Below, piece by piece: positions 52,858 to 60,263 of a stretch of DNA of 60,263 nt. Under the pieces are notes generated by a model that was given only the letters and a program-made list of their open reading frames with translations, was not told the origin of the DNA and searched no databases. Positions within the stretch are counted from its first letter, which is position 1, and the number at the start of each line of letters is the position of its first letter. Source of the DNA: Candidatus Didemnitutus sp. (lineage in GTDB: Bacteria; Verrucomicrobiota; Verrucomicrobiia; Opitutales; Opitutaceae). Location: positions 1 through 60,263 of the forward strand of contig JAMPXH010000010.1 of NCBI GenBank assembly GCA_023701285.1, given 5' to 3'. A program made the translations under genes and the position numbers.

Positions 52858-53949
52858 TCAGAACTTGAAGGTCTGGTTCTGCGCGGCGTGGCGCATCCAG
52901 TGGTCGACGAGGACGAGCGCGGCCATCGCCTCGACGATCACGACGGCGCGGGGCACCACGCAGGGATCGTGGCGGCCGCGCCCTTTCAGCTCCGTGGGCA
53001 CGCCCTGCAAGTCGACGGTCGGCTGGGGTTGCATGATGGTTGCCGTGGGCTTGAAGCCGACGCGGAAGACGATCTCGGCACCGTTGCTGATGCCGCCCTG
53101 CACGCCACCGGATTTGTTGGTGGCGGTCGTCACGCGTCCGTCGGCGGCGACGAAAGCGTCGTTGTGCTGCGAGCCCTTCAAGAGCGTGCCGGCGAAACCG
53201 CTCCCCAGCTCGAACGCCTTCGTGGCCGGGAGGGAGAGCATCGCCTTGGCCAGATCGGCGTCGAGGCGGTCGAAGACCGGCTCGCCCAGGCCCGGCGGGA
53301 CATTGCGGATGCGGCACTCGATGGCGCCGCCGACCGAGTCGCCCTCGCTGCGGACCTGCTTGATGCATTCGATCATCTTCTCGGCCGTAGGCCCGTGCGG
53401 ACAGCGCACGGCGTTGGCCTCCACCTCGGCGAGGGTCGGGAAATGATCGAGCCACGGCGCGGCAATCTGATGGATGCGCGTCACGAAGGCGCGGATCTCG
53501 ATCCCGGCCGCCTGCGCGAGGATCTTGCGGGCCACGGCGCCGGCCGCGACGCGGCCGATGGTCTCACGGGCAGAGGAGCGGCCGCCGCCGCGATGGTCGC
53601 GGATGCCAAACTTGGCCTGATAGGTGAAATCGGCGTGGGAGGGACGGAATTTATCCTTCATCTCCGCGTAAGCCTCGGGCCGCGCATCGGCATTGCGGAC
53701 GAGCATGGCCAGCGGCTGGCCCGTGGTGTGGCCCTCGAAGAGGCCCGAGAGAAACTCAACGCGATCTTCTTCTTGGCGCGGCGTGGTGATGTCGCTCTGT
53801 CCGGGACGGCGGCGGTCCAGCTCGGCTTGGATCTCCGTGGCGGTCAAAGGCAGCCGCGGCGGGCAACCATCGATGACGACGCCGACGCTCGGGCCATGAC
53901 TCTCGCCCCAGGTGGAAATGGTGAACAGTTTGCCGAACGAATTGGCCAC
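52858..53949 (-). CDS. aroC: Chorismate synthase
   Basis: The 363-residue FMN-dependent enzyme has [59 protein letters not shown] and the late [17 protein letters not shown], all chorismate synthase signatures. It makes chorismate from EPSP, the last common aromatic step. The start is GTG 53949, matching the family N-terminus; upstream sequence in frame has no homologous content. It follows the P-loop gene order on the minus strand at 37 bp. Confidence 0.97.
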   Translation of the reverse strand: MANSFGKLFTISTWGESHGPSVGVVIDGCPPRLPLTATEIQAELDRRRPGQSDITTPRQEEDRVEFLSGLFEGHTTGQPLAMLVRNADARPEAYAEMKDKFRPSHADFTYQAKFGIRDHRGGGRSSARETIGRVAAGAVARKILAQAAGIEIRAFVTRIHQIAAPWLDHFPTLAEVEANAVRCPHGPTAEKMIECIKQVRSEGDSVGGAIECRIRNVPPGLGEPVFDRLDADLAKAMLSLPATKAFELGSGFAGTLLKGSQHNDAFVAADGRVTTATNKSGGVQGGISNGAEIVFRVGFKPTATIMQPQPTVDLQGVPTELKGRGRHDPCVVPRAVVIVEAMAALVLVDHWMRHAAQNQTFKF

Positions 53950-54009
53950 GGTCGCATGGTTGGGCGAAGGTCGCTTGCAAGCAAGCTTGGCCTCCGCATC
54001 GTCCGTCAC

Positions 54010-54618
54010 ATGAAATTCTTCGTGCTCAGCGGGAGTCATCGCGCCGAGGCGCAGTCGCTGAAAGTGGCCCGCTATGTGGCGCAGTCCCTGCCGCAAGAGG
54101 TCCCCGGTGCGGAAGCGCTGGTCCACAGCTTGAGCGGCAATCCGCTGCCGCTCTGGGAGGAGGCCAATGGCGGCGCGCCCGATGAGATCTGGGAGCCGCT
54201 CTCGCGCGATTTGCAGGCCGCGGACGCGTTGATCGTCATCAGCCCGGAATGGAGCGGCATGGCCACGCCGGGGGTGAAGAACTTCCTGCTGAATTGCACG
54301 GCGCAGGAAGTCGGGCACAAGCCTGGTCTCATCGTGACGGTATCGGCCGGACGCGGCGGCGCCTACCCGGTGGCCGAGCTGCGCATGAGCGGCACCAAGA
54401 ACAACCGCCTCGCGTGGCTGCCCGAGCACGTGATCGTGCAACATGTCGAAGGCAGTCTGAACGCACCTGACAACGCACCCGATCTGGCGAAGGAAGACGC
54501 AGCCATCCGGCAACGACTGCGCTACGCGCTGCGGCTGCTCGCAGAATACGCCAAGGCCCTGCGCTCCGTCCGCGCGAGCGGAGTGGTGGACCACCGGCAG
54601 TTCCGCAACGGCATGTGA
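54010..54618 (+). CDS. NAD(P)H-dependent FMN reductase-like flavoprotein
   Basis: The 202-residue flavodoxin-like protein has the FMN phosphate loop [13 protein letters not shown] and the family's [20 protein letters not shown], which forms the isoalloxazine contact. It should reduce FMN, quinones or azo compounds. Start 54010 is 60 bp from the divergent aroC start. The C-terminal tail is helical and basic. Confidence 0.88.
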   Translation: MKFFVLSGSHRAEAQSLKVARYVAQSLPQEVPGAEALVHSLSGNPLPLWEEANGGAPDEIWEPLSRDLQAADALIVISPEWSGMATPGVKNFLLNCTAQEVGHKPGLIVTVSAGRGGAYPVAELRMSGTKNNRLAWLPEHVIVQHVEGSLNAPDNAPDLAKEDAAIRQRLRYALRLLAEYAKALRSVRASGVVDHRQFRNGM

Positions 54619-54629
54619 GCGAAGCCAAC

Positions 54630-54705
54630 TGGCGCCCCCGCCCGGACTTGAACCGGGATGCGCGGTTTAGGAAACCGCTGCTCTATCCAGTTGAGCTACG
54701 GGGAC
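54630..54705 (-). tRNA. tRNA-Arg (anticodon CCT)
   Basis: 76 nt on the minus strand, starting GTCCCCG and ending GCCA. The anticodon stem GCGGT/ACCGC holds the loop TTCCTAA, the T loop has TTCAAGT, and CCA is encoded. It decodes AGG. Confidence 0.96.
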
Positions 54706-54762
54706 TAACCTTCTCCGCCAATCACCGCCGGCCTCCGATGGGACGCAAACTAAAAATGCCCG

Positions 54763-54790
54763 TTGACAGGGCTTGGCCCGGAAGCAACAT
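54763..54790 (+). promoter_or_regulatory. Promoter of rpsR
   Basis: A perfect -35 TTGACA (54763-54768) precedes a -10-like CAACAT at 16-bp spacing, 23 bp upstream of the rpsR start codon. Confidence 0.6.
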
Positions 54791-54812
54791 CTCGTCCCCT
54801 TTTCCAATTCTA

Positions 54813-55004
54813 ATGAGCACCGAACAGAAGCAACAGAGCCTCAAGCCGGAAGAAATTCCGATGACCCAACCCCAGCTGATGTCCCGCTACATCACGGACA
54901 CGGGCAAGATTCTCCCGCGCAAATACACCGGCATGTCGGCCAAGCAGCAGCGCTCCGTCACCAAGCAGATCAAGCGCGCGCGCACCATGCTGGTGATGCA
55001 GTAA
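54813..55004 (+). CDS. rpsR: 30S ribosomal protein bS18
   Basis: 63 residues containing [19 protein letters not shown] and [18 protein letters not shown], the conserved core of S18 that binds the ribosomal platform beside S6. It is short for S18 (usually about 70-80 residues), with a polar start. A promoter with TTGACA precedes ATG 54813. It stands alone rather than in the usual rpsF-ssb-rpsR order. A strong terminator follows. Confidence 0.92.
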   Translation: MSTEQKQQSLKPEEIPMTQPQLMSRYITDTGKILPRKYTGMSAKQQRSVTKQIKRARTMLVMQ

Positions 55005-55032
55005 GCCGGAGCTCGACCTCCTTTCTCATTGA

Positions 55033-55057
55033 GCCGGAGCCAACGCTCCGGCTTTTT
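55033..55057 (+). terminator. Rho-independent terminator of rpsR
   Basis: Perfect stem gccggagc/gctccggc with a CAAC loop followed by TTTTTGTTTTT. It ends 11 bp before the next start codon. Confidence 0.92.
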
Positions 55058-55067
55058 GTTTTTCCGC

Positions 55068-56057
55068 ATGAAGACCCGCGTCCACGCGCCCTCCGCAACG
55101 AGCCTGCGCCGGCTGGCAGCAGCCCTGCGGCGGGGTGAATTGGTGGCAATGCCGACCGAGACCGTCTACGGGCTGGCGGCAAACGCACTCGATGCCCGCG
55201 CGTGCCGGCGGATTTTCACGGCAAAGAGGCGTCCGGCGAACGATCCCTTGATCGTGCACATCCTCAATGTGACCGCGGCGCGGCGACTGGCCGATTTTCC
55301 CGCTCCGGCTCGCGCGTTGGCCCGAGCCTTCTGGCCGGGGCCGTTGACACTGGTGCTGACGAAGAAGTCGGTGGTGCCTGACATCGTCACCTCCCGGCAG
55401 TCCACGGTCGCGCTGCGCTCCCCCGCCCACCCGCTCGCCCGCCAGTTGATTGCGCTGGCCGGAGTGCCGCTCGCGGCGCCCAGCGCGAATCCCTTCGGTT
55501 ATGTCAGCCCGACCACGGCGGCGCATGTGCTGGACGGATTGGAAGGCCGCATTGCCCATGTGCTGGACGGCGGAGAATGCGGAGTCGGACTGGAATCGAC
55601 GATTGTCGATGTCTCGCAGCCCGGGCGGGCGATCATCTTGCGACCCGGTGCAATTTCGGCCGGCGATTTGCGCCGAGCCTTGGCCAAGCAAGGGCTGCGG
55701 CTCCGTATCTCCACCGCACGCCGGCACGCGGTGTTGGCGCCGGGGATGCTGCCGCATCACTACAGCCCGCGCACGCCGCTGACTTTGGGCCGGGCACCGC
55801 GGAGCGCGCGCGTGGCGCAGAGCAAGAGCGGGGTGATCCACTGGCGTAAACCGGCGTGCCCGCGACCCACCGATGCGTGGTTGAGCCCACGTGGAGACGT
55901 CTCCGAGGCGGCGCACTCACTCTATGCCGTGCTGCGCCGCATGGATGTGGCGGGATTTGATCGCCTCTACTGCGAACGCGCTCCAGTCAGCGCGGGGCCG
56001 CTGGGTGAAGCGATCAACGATCGCCTCACCCGCGCAGCGGCAAAGACGCGTCGCTGA
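55068..56057 (+). CDS. L-threonylcarbamoyladenylate synthase (Sua5-type)
   Basis: 329 residues: a YrdC-fold domain with GELVAMPTETVYGLAANALD, RRPANDPLIVHI and PSANPFGYVSPT, then a C-terminal Sua5-like domain (GMLPHHYSPRTPL). It makes the threonylcarbamoyl-AMP used for t6A in tRNAs that read ANN codons. The extra domain marks the Sua5 form rather than the short TsaC. ATG 55068 lies just after the rpsR terminator, so its promoter must overlap that region. Confidence 0.94.
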   Translation: MKTRVHAPSATSLRRLAAALRRGELVAMPTETVYGLAANALDARACRRIFTAKRRPANDPLIVHILNVTAARRLADFPAPARALARAFWPGPLTLVLTKKSVVPDIVTSRQSTVALRSPAHPLARQLIALAGVPLAAPSANPFGYVSPTTAAHVLDGLEGRIAHVLDGGECGVGLESTIVDVSQPGRAIILRPGAISAGDLRRALAKQGLRLRISTARRHAVLAPGMLPHHYSPRTPLTLGRAPRSARVAQSKSGVIHWRKPACPRPTDAWLSPRGDVSEAAHSLYAVLRRMDVAGFDRLYCERAPVSAGPLGEAINDRLTRAAAKTRR

Positions 56058-56059
56058 CC

Positions 56060-58276
56060 TCAGCGGGCCGGCTCCTCGCCGTCCTTGCGGGCCATCGTGA
56101 TGTAATAGTCCTTGTAGGACTTGTCGTAATACTGGGCGTAGTAGTAGCCGGAGACGGCGAGATTCAGGCCGTTCAATACCGCGCCGAAGCAGGGCACGTT
56201 GACCTCAAGGAGGCGACGGGCCGCGAACTGCGCCGCTTTGCGACGCACGCGGTTGAAGTAGATCGTGAATACCGAACCATCGACCAGCGGCAGGATGATC
56301 AACGAATCGCTCACCGCTGCGAGCGGCGGTGTGTCGATGAAGATGCGGTCGTAGCGCTTCCGGAGATCGGCAATCATGACCTCGAAGCCCTTGCTGTTGA
56401 GGATCTGCGTGGGATTCTTGGCCCGCCCACCGGCCGGGATGACATCGAGGTTGGGGTGCATGCCCTTCACCAAGGCTTCCTCGATCGAGGCGGACCCGGC
56501 GCAGATATCGATGACACCCTTCAGATTCTCGATGCGGAACGATTTGTGGATATTCGGTTTGCGGAGGTCGCAATCGATGATCACGACGCGTTCGCCGTGC
56601 GCCGCGAAGGTCAGCGCGAGATTTGTGGAAACGAAGGATTTGCCTTCACCGGGGACGGTGGAAGTCACCAAGAGGGCCTGTGCATTCTTGCTCTCGTCCT
56701 TCAGACGCAAGCTGGAGTGCAGCGCCAGAAAGGCCTCGGCGACCTGCTTGTCCTGATTGTTGACGACGATCTGGGCCTTCTCGGGTTGTTCCAAGCGCTT
56801 GATTTCCGGGATGATGCCGACGAGCGGCAGGCCAATCACGCCTTCGATGTCGTAGGAGCTCTTCACGCGGTCATCGATGTAGGCGACGAAGAAGGCGAAG
56901 GCCGTGCCGAGGGCCAAGCCGCCCAAGATGCCGAGCGCAAGGTTGAGCGGGATGTTCGGGGAATAGTGCCGCAGTGCCGGCGTGGCGCGGTCGACCCAGC
57001 GGGCGTTCTGGGTTTCGATCGTGCTCGTGACGGAGGTTTCCTTCATACGGGCCAAGGTGGCCTGCAGGAGCTGCTCGCTGATGCGGAGGTCGCGATCGAG
57101 ATTGGTGTATTCGACGGCAGCGCGATCAAGTTCGAGCGACTCGGCTTCCTGCTTCGCAAGGAGACCGCGGGCTTCCTGATCATTGCGCAAGGCGGTCTGG
57201 TATTCCGCCTCGATGGTCGCGGCGGCGGTATTCAACGCGCGCGTCAGTTCCATTTCCGTCTGCGTGAGCGAATTCACCGCCTCGATCATCTTGGGGTGCT
57301 TGTCGCGGTAGCGCTCACGGAGCTGGGCGAGCAGGATCTTCTGCGAGGAGACCTGTTGCACCAATTGAGCGATCAACTGCTGGCTGGAGATGAAGGGAAG
57401 ATCGATCAAGGCCGCCAAGGATGACCGGCGCTCCTGGACCTGTTTCCAGCGCACCTCGGCGTCATTCAGTCTCGCCGTCGTCTGCGTAACATAGGTGCTC
57501 AGGGCCTTAAGTTTTTCGGTGACGATGTCCTTGCGCTGATCGAGTGAGACCAAATTATTCTTTTCACGATAGCTCTGCAGGCTGATCGCGATTTCCTCGA
57601 CTCGACGGCGCTGCTGGTCGGCCCGGACTTTGAGCTCATCGACGGCCTTCATCGACTCCTCGATCCGCAGGCGGGAATTGTGGGCGATGAATTCATCGAT
57701 GAAAAGGTTGGCCACCTTGGCGGCGATGAATTTGTCCGGATGGCGATACTGGACCTGGATAATCAGCGACAACCGAATCGGAACGACCTTGCGGTTTTCA
57801 TAGATGACCGTGGCCGGGGTGATCGGCTCGTCTCCCTCCATTTCACCGGCATAAGGCGCCATGAACTGACGCAAGTCTTCACCTGTGAGCCGGTCGGCGA
57901 CGGCCTGGACGATCGCCAAACTCTCCAACACCTTGACCTGCGTGTTCAAATCCTCCGCGGAGCGGATTTCATTATCCATCACGCCTTGCACCTGCATGAT
58001 CACCGGATCGCGCCGGAAGACCTGCACGCTCGAGACCGACATGTAATCCTTGGTCTTCGTGAAGGTGTAAATCAGCGCGGAGCTGAAAACCAACAGGAAC
58101 ACGACCACGATATACCAAACACGCTCCCGCAGAATCAGCACATAGTCCTGAAAGCCGCGCTGGACCGCGGTATCCGCAGAGCCCGGGTTTGCACCATACG
58201 CGCCGTAGTTGTTGCCGTAGTAGGTATAGGGATAGGCACCCGATCCGGAGCCTTTTTCAAATTTGGTGGTTTCCAT
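56060..58276 (-). CDS. Polysaccharide co-polymerase with tyrosine autokinase (Wzc-like)
   Basis: The 738-residue inner-membrane protein has a Wzz-type chain-length domain: first transmembrane helix ERVWYIVVVFLLVFSSALIY, a long coiled coil at ~220-430, and a second helix near LALGILGGLALGTAFAFFVAY. The BY-kinase domain follows, with Walker A STVPGEGKSF, Walker A' VVIIDCDLRKP and DTPPLAAVSD. The C-terminus has a Tyr cluster (SGYYYAQYYDKSYKDYY), the likely autophosphorylation site, and the N-terminus is also Tyr-rich (AYPYTYYGNNYGAYG). It controls polymerisation and export of an exopolysaccharide with the Wza gene 8 bp upstream. Confidence 0.94.
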   Translation of the reverse strand: METTKFEKGSGSGAYPYTYYGNNYGAYGANPGSADTAVQRGFQDYVLILRERVWYIVVVFLLVFSSALIYTFTKTKDYMSVSSVQVFRRDPVIMQVQGVMDNEIRSAEDLNTQVKVLESLAIVQAVADRLTGEDLRQFMAPYAGEMEGDEPITPATVIYENRKVVPIRLSLIIQVQYRHPDKFIAAKVANLFIDEFIAHNSRLRIEESMKAVDELKVRADQQRRRVEEIAISLQSYREKNNLVSLDQRKDIVTEKLKALSTYVTQTTARLNDAEVRWKQVQERRSSLAALIDLPFISSQQLIAQLVQQVSSQKILLAQLRERYRDKHPKMIEAVNSLTQTEMELTRALNTAAATIEAEYQTALRNDQEARGLLAKQEAESLELDRAAVEYTNLDRDLRISEQLLQATLARMKETSVTSTIETQNARWVDRATPALRHYSPNIPLNLALGILGGLALGTAFAFFVAYIDDRVKSSYDIEGVIGLPLVGIIPEIKRLEQPEKAQIVVNNQDKQVAEAFLALHSSLRLKDESKNAQALLVTSTVPGEGKSFVSTNLALTFAAHGERVVIIDCDLRKPNIHKSFRIENLKGVIDICAGSASIEEALVKGMHPNLDVIPAGGRAKNPTQILNSKGFEVMIADLRKRYDRIFIDTPPLAAVSDSLIILPLVDGSVFTIYFNRVRRKAAQFAARRLLEVNVPCFGAVLNGLNLAVSGYYYAQYYDKSYKDYYITMARKDGEEPAR

Positions 58277-58284
58277 TGCTTACC

Positions 58285-58875
58285 TTAAAGGATGCGTTCC
58301 GGCACGAAGATGATGTCGCCTTTGCGCAAAAGCCATTGTTCCGGGGAGTTCCCTTGAATGAGGTCGTCGGCGTTGATGGTCTCGTTTTTCGTCTGCCCGT
58401 CCTCCGTCGTGCGCGTCAAACGGACGCGGCGACGATCCGCCAGTCGATTGAAGCTACCGGCACGGGCGATTGCCTCCAGCAGGTTCATGCTCTGCTCCGG
58501 AGTGAAGGGAATCGCACCGGGCTGATTGACTGCTCCCATGACCTGCACCGTGCGGGGAGTATACTCGGCTACAGTGATGGTGATTTGCGGGTTCTTAAGA
58601 TAGTCGCGATCGTATAGTTCCCGAATCATCTCCTCAGTCTGCCGGACCGTCTTGCCCTTGAGATCAAGCGTGCCAATCAAGGGCAAATTGATGGTCGATT
58701 CCTGGGAGATACGCACTTCCCGGAATAAATCCGGCTCTTGGAAGACAACCACCCGAAGCAGATCGGAGGGCTGCAAAACGTAATCGGTGGGCACCTGCGC
58801 GCGTAGGCAAGACACGGCACCGAGGGCCACCGTCAGGCACGCCAGCAACACGGAACGAGAGCGAAACAAATTCAT
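58285..58875 (-). CDS. Polysaccharide export lipoprotein/outer-membrane protein (Wza-like)
   Basis: The 196-residue protein has a signal peptide (RSVLLACLTVALGAVSCLRA). A Poly_export domain (YVLQPSDLLRVVVFQEPDLF) and a SLBB domain (VQVMGAVNQPGAIPFTPEQS) follow. It is shorter than Wza (~380 residues) and lacks its C-terminal helix, so it may form a periplasmic channel that joins a separate barrel; the barrel gene lies upstream. A Cys in VSCLRA could serve as a lipidation site. It is coupled to the Wzc gene. Confidence 0.92.
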   Translation of the reverse strand: MNLFRSRSVLLACLTVALGAVSCLRAQVPTDYVLQPSDLLRVVVFQEPDLFREVRISQESTINLPLIGTLDLKGKTVRQTEEMIRELYDRDYLKNPQITITVAEYTPRTVQVMGAVNQPGAIPFTPEQSMNLLEAIARAGSFNRLADRRRVRLTRTTEDGQTKNETINADDLIQGNSPEQWLLRKGDIIFVPERIL

Positions 58876-58890
58876 GGACGGAAAATAAAA

Positions 58891-58922
58891 ACGGAAGAAG
58901 ATCGCTCGCGACCTTCTTCCGT
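58891..58922 (-). terminator. Terminator/attenuator between the beta-barrel gene and the Wza-like gene
   Basis: ACGGAAGAAG and CTTCTTCCGT pair across a 12-nt loop containing a minor stem. On the minus strand TTTTATTTT follows. It would partly separate barrel expression from that of the export pair. Confidence 0.8.
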
Positions 58923-58941
58923 CAAATGGAACACCGCGGGC

Positions 58942-60099
58942 TCAGTAACGGAAGTTAGCCGTCAGACCGAACACGTTGTTGCTGAACGTCGGGAGCAAGG
59001 CGGCAGGAATGACAGGAGCCCCATTAGTATCGACAGCGCTCTCCGAACCATTGTTGCGGTAGGTGTAGCTGGCCGAGAAGCTCAGGTATTCGTTATGACG
59101 ATAGGAAAGGCCGACCCCACCTTGGAAATAATCGTCTTCGCGGCTGGGATACTCGGAAACGCGGTAGCCAAGCTGGACATTCCAACTCCACTGATCGTCA
59201 AAGCGGGAATTGAGGCCAATATTGGCGGTCATTTCTTCAGTCGAATCGCCGAGGGCGGAAGTGCCATAGTCGTTGCTGAGGCCGATGTAGACGGAAGTCT
59301 TGGCCGAGTGGGCGTAATTGAGGCTGGCATCCATGCCGAAGCTGCCGTCGGAACCCGCCCCATCAATGTCACGGCTGGTGTAACCCACGCGAATTTGTCC
59401 GCTCAGCTTGGGGGTAAACTCACCACGGGCGCCAATGTTGAAGAAATGATCCTCATTGTCCACGGTGCCAACACCACGGACATCCGTGCTACGATAACGG
59501 TAACCCAAACTGACCTGCATCTTGGGAGAATATTCGAAGTAAACATCCAGAGGGACGGTCCACGTGTCACTGTCGCGCAGCGTGGTTTGCACATAGTCAT
59601 TATCGTCGTAGCGGACGCCGAAGCTGACCGTGCTCTTTTCAGTCATGCCGACCTCCATGATACCGCGGGCACGCAGCGTATCACGCTCGACAATCAGACC
59701 TGCCACCGACGGCTCGTTCTGGGCGGTCTCGACGAACGAGGCACCGAAATCCACCTTCGTCTTGCCGTTGCTGTAGAGCGTATTCAACCCGAGGTTAGCC
59801 AAATCGGTGTCTTGGGAGGAATTGTCCGAGTAACGCAGGATGTCGTGACGATAGTAGAGGTTGCCCGTCGTCATCGAATTGCGACCGAACACCATGTCCA
59901 CGCCCGGGGAGAACGTGAGAATCATGTCATCCACGCGATTCGCCCCGTTGCGGAGATAAATGTTATCGTCAATCGTGACGCCAACGGCGGCCGTCAGGAA
60001 CAGTTCGGCATTGTCGCCCATGGCCAAAGAAGGCGCGGCGGTGAGTTGGTGCGCACCAAGCAATGCGGTCAGCGCGAGGATTCGTCCGTAGGATTTCAT
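58942..60099 (-). CDS. Outer-membrane beta-barrel protein of the exopolysaccharide locus
   Basis: 385 residues with a signal peptide (MKSYGRILALTALLGAHQ). Regular amphipathic strands follow (NLYYRHDILRYSD, VSFGVRYDDNDYV, YSPKMQVSLGYRYRS...) and a C-terminal Phe-Arg-Tyr end typical of barrel insertion. It resembles the outer-membrane beta-barrel proteins placed beside short Wza proteins, so it is plausibly the pore through which the polymer leaves. Start 60099 gives the signal peptide; an in-frame start upstream does not. Upstream sequence to the window edge (60100-60263) shows no clear feature. Confidence 0.85.
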   Translation of the reverse strand: MKSYGRILALTALLGAHQLTAAPSLAMGDNAELFLTAAVGVTIDDNIYLRNGANRVDDMILTFSPGVDMVFGRNSMTTGNLYYRHDILRYSDNSSQDTDLANLGLNTLYSNGKTKVDFGASFVETAQNEPSVAGLIVERDTLRARGIMEVGMTEKSTVSFGVRYDDNDYVQTTLRDSDTWTVPLDVYFEYSPKMQVSLGYRYRSTDVRGVGTVDNEDHFFNIGARGEFTPKLSGQIRVGYTSRDIDGAGSDGSFGMDASLNYAHSAKTSVYIGLSNDYGTSALGDSTEEMTANIGLNSRFDDQWSWNVQLGYRVSEYPSREDDYFQGGVGLSYRHNEYLSFSASYTYRNNGSESAVDTNGAPVIPAALLPTFSNNVFGLTANFRY

Positions 60100-60263
60100 A
60101 CGTGAATAGGGGGCAAGGTATAATAGGTCAGTTCGGCGGCTACAGCCCGAGAGCAAGATGCAAAGGATTAACGTGAGCAAGCACTTTTACCGGCACCTGA
60201 CAAAGGTTCTTATCCGGACTTCTACGTAGACAACCGCCCCGACTCGGACTATCTGCGCCCCGA

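Noticed and set aside
52858-54594. 578-codon frame extending chorismate synthase at its N-terminus
   Set aside because: The extra part is antisense to the FMN reductase gene. The conserved N-terminus starts at GTG 53949.

Overview
The window is about two-thirds G+C, densely packed, and reads as a chromosomal segment of a Verrucomicrobia bacterium, most likely Opitutaceae. Pointers are the glycoside hydrolase, the TonB receptor, an Ig-like secreted esterase of a style common in Verrucomicrobia, AspC-type aminotransferase, PPi-type PEP carboxykinase, and little use of Shine-Dalgarno sequences. The organism is an inference; no rRNA is present.

Layout. 1-4.8 kb: a 5'-truncated GH2 hydrolase and, convergent to it, a TonB-dependent receptor behind a TPP riboswitch (predicted thiamine-compound uptake). 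4.9-11.9 kb: a sigma-54 activator whose receiver lacks its phospho-acceptor Asp, a good -24/-12 promoter, then gamma-glutamyltransferase, D-aminoacylase and a PLP dehydratase, with a DapA-like lyase converging. 12.2-15.1 kb: a tight FAH/SDR/aminotransferase operon. 15.26-15.80 kb: two copies of a ~160-nt element that looks like a structured RNA on the minus strand. 15.9-25.7 kb: SIMPL protein, secreted esterase, lysine 2,3-aminomutase, a c-di-AMP riboswitch with a TrkH/KtrB potassium channel, carA and a 5'-nucleotidase.

25.9-33.0 kb is the accessory centre: an IS91-family transposase remnant, then a complete chromosomal integron. It has eight gene cassettes, all on the minus strand and each with a recognisable attC, an IS30-family element inserted in cassette 6, an attI region with nested inverted repeats, and a divergent integron integrase with an unusual ~125-residue N-terminal extension. 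Cassette products include a NUDIX protein, a stand-alone EF-Tu domain III-like protein, two small membrane proteins and four unknowns.

33-60 kb returns to housekeeping genes: PPi-PEPCK, kdsB, HPr, TatD, a hybrid histidine kinase, a CBS protein, hrpA, thymidine phosphorylase, tRNA-Leu, Ada, cytidine deaminase, chorismate synthase, FMN reductase, tRNA-Arg, rpsR, Sua5/TsaC and an exopolysaccharide export set (beta-barrel, Wza, Wzc).

The most unusual signal outside the integron is a family of short palindromic elements. Two 76-bp copies sit in frame inside hrpA, each with a 2-bp target duplication, so each adds exactly 26 codons. Their arms are nearly identical and their loops unrelated. A diverged copy follows the integrase, and a different palindrome, also in frame, lies in the IS30 transposase.
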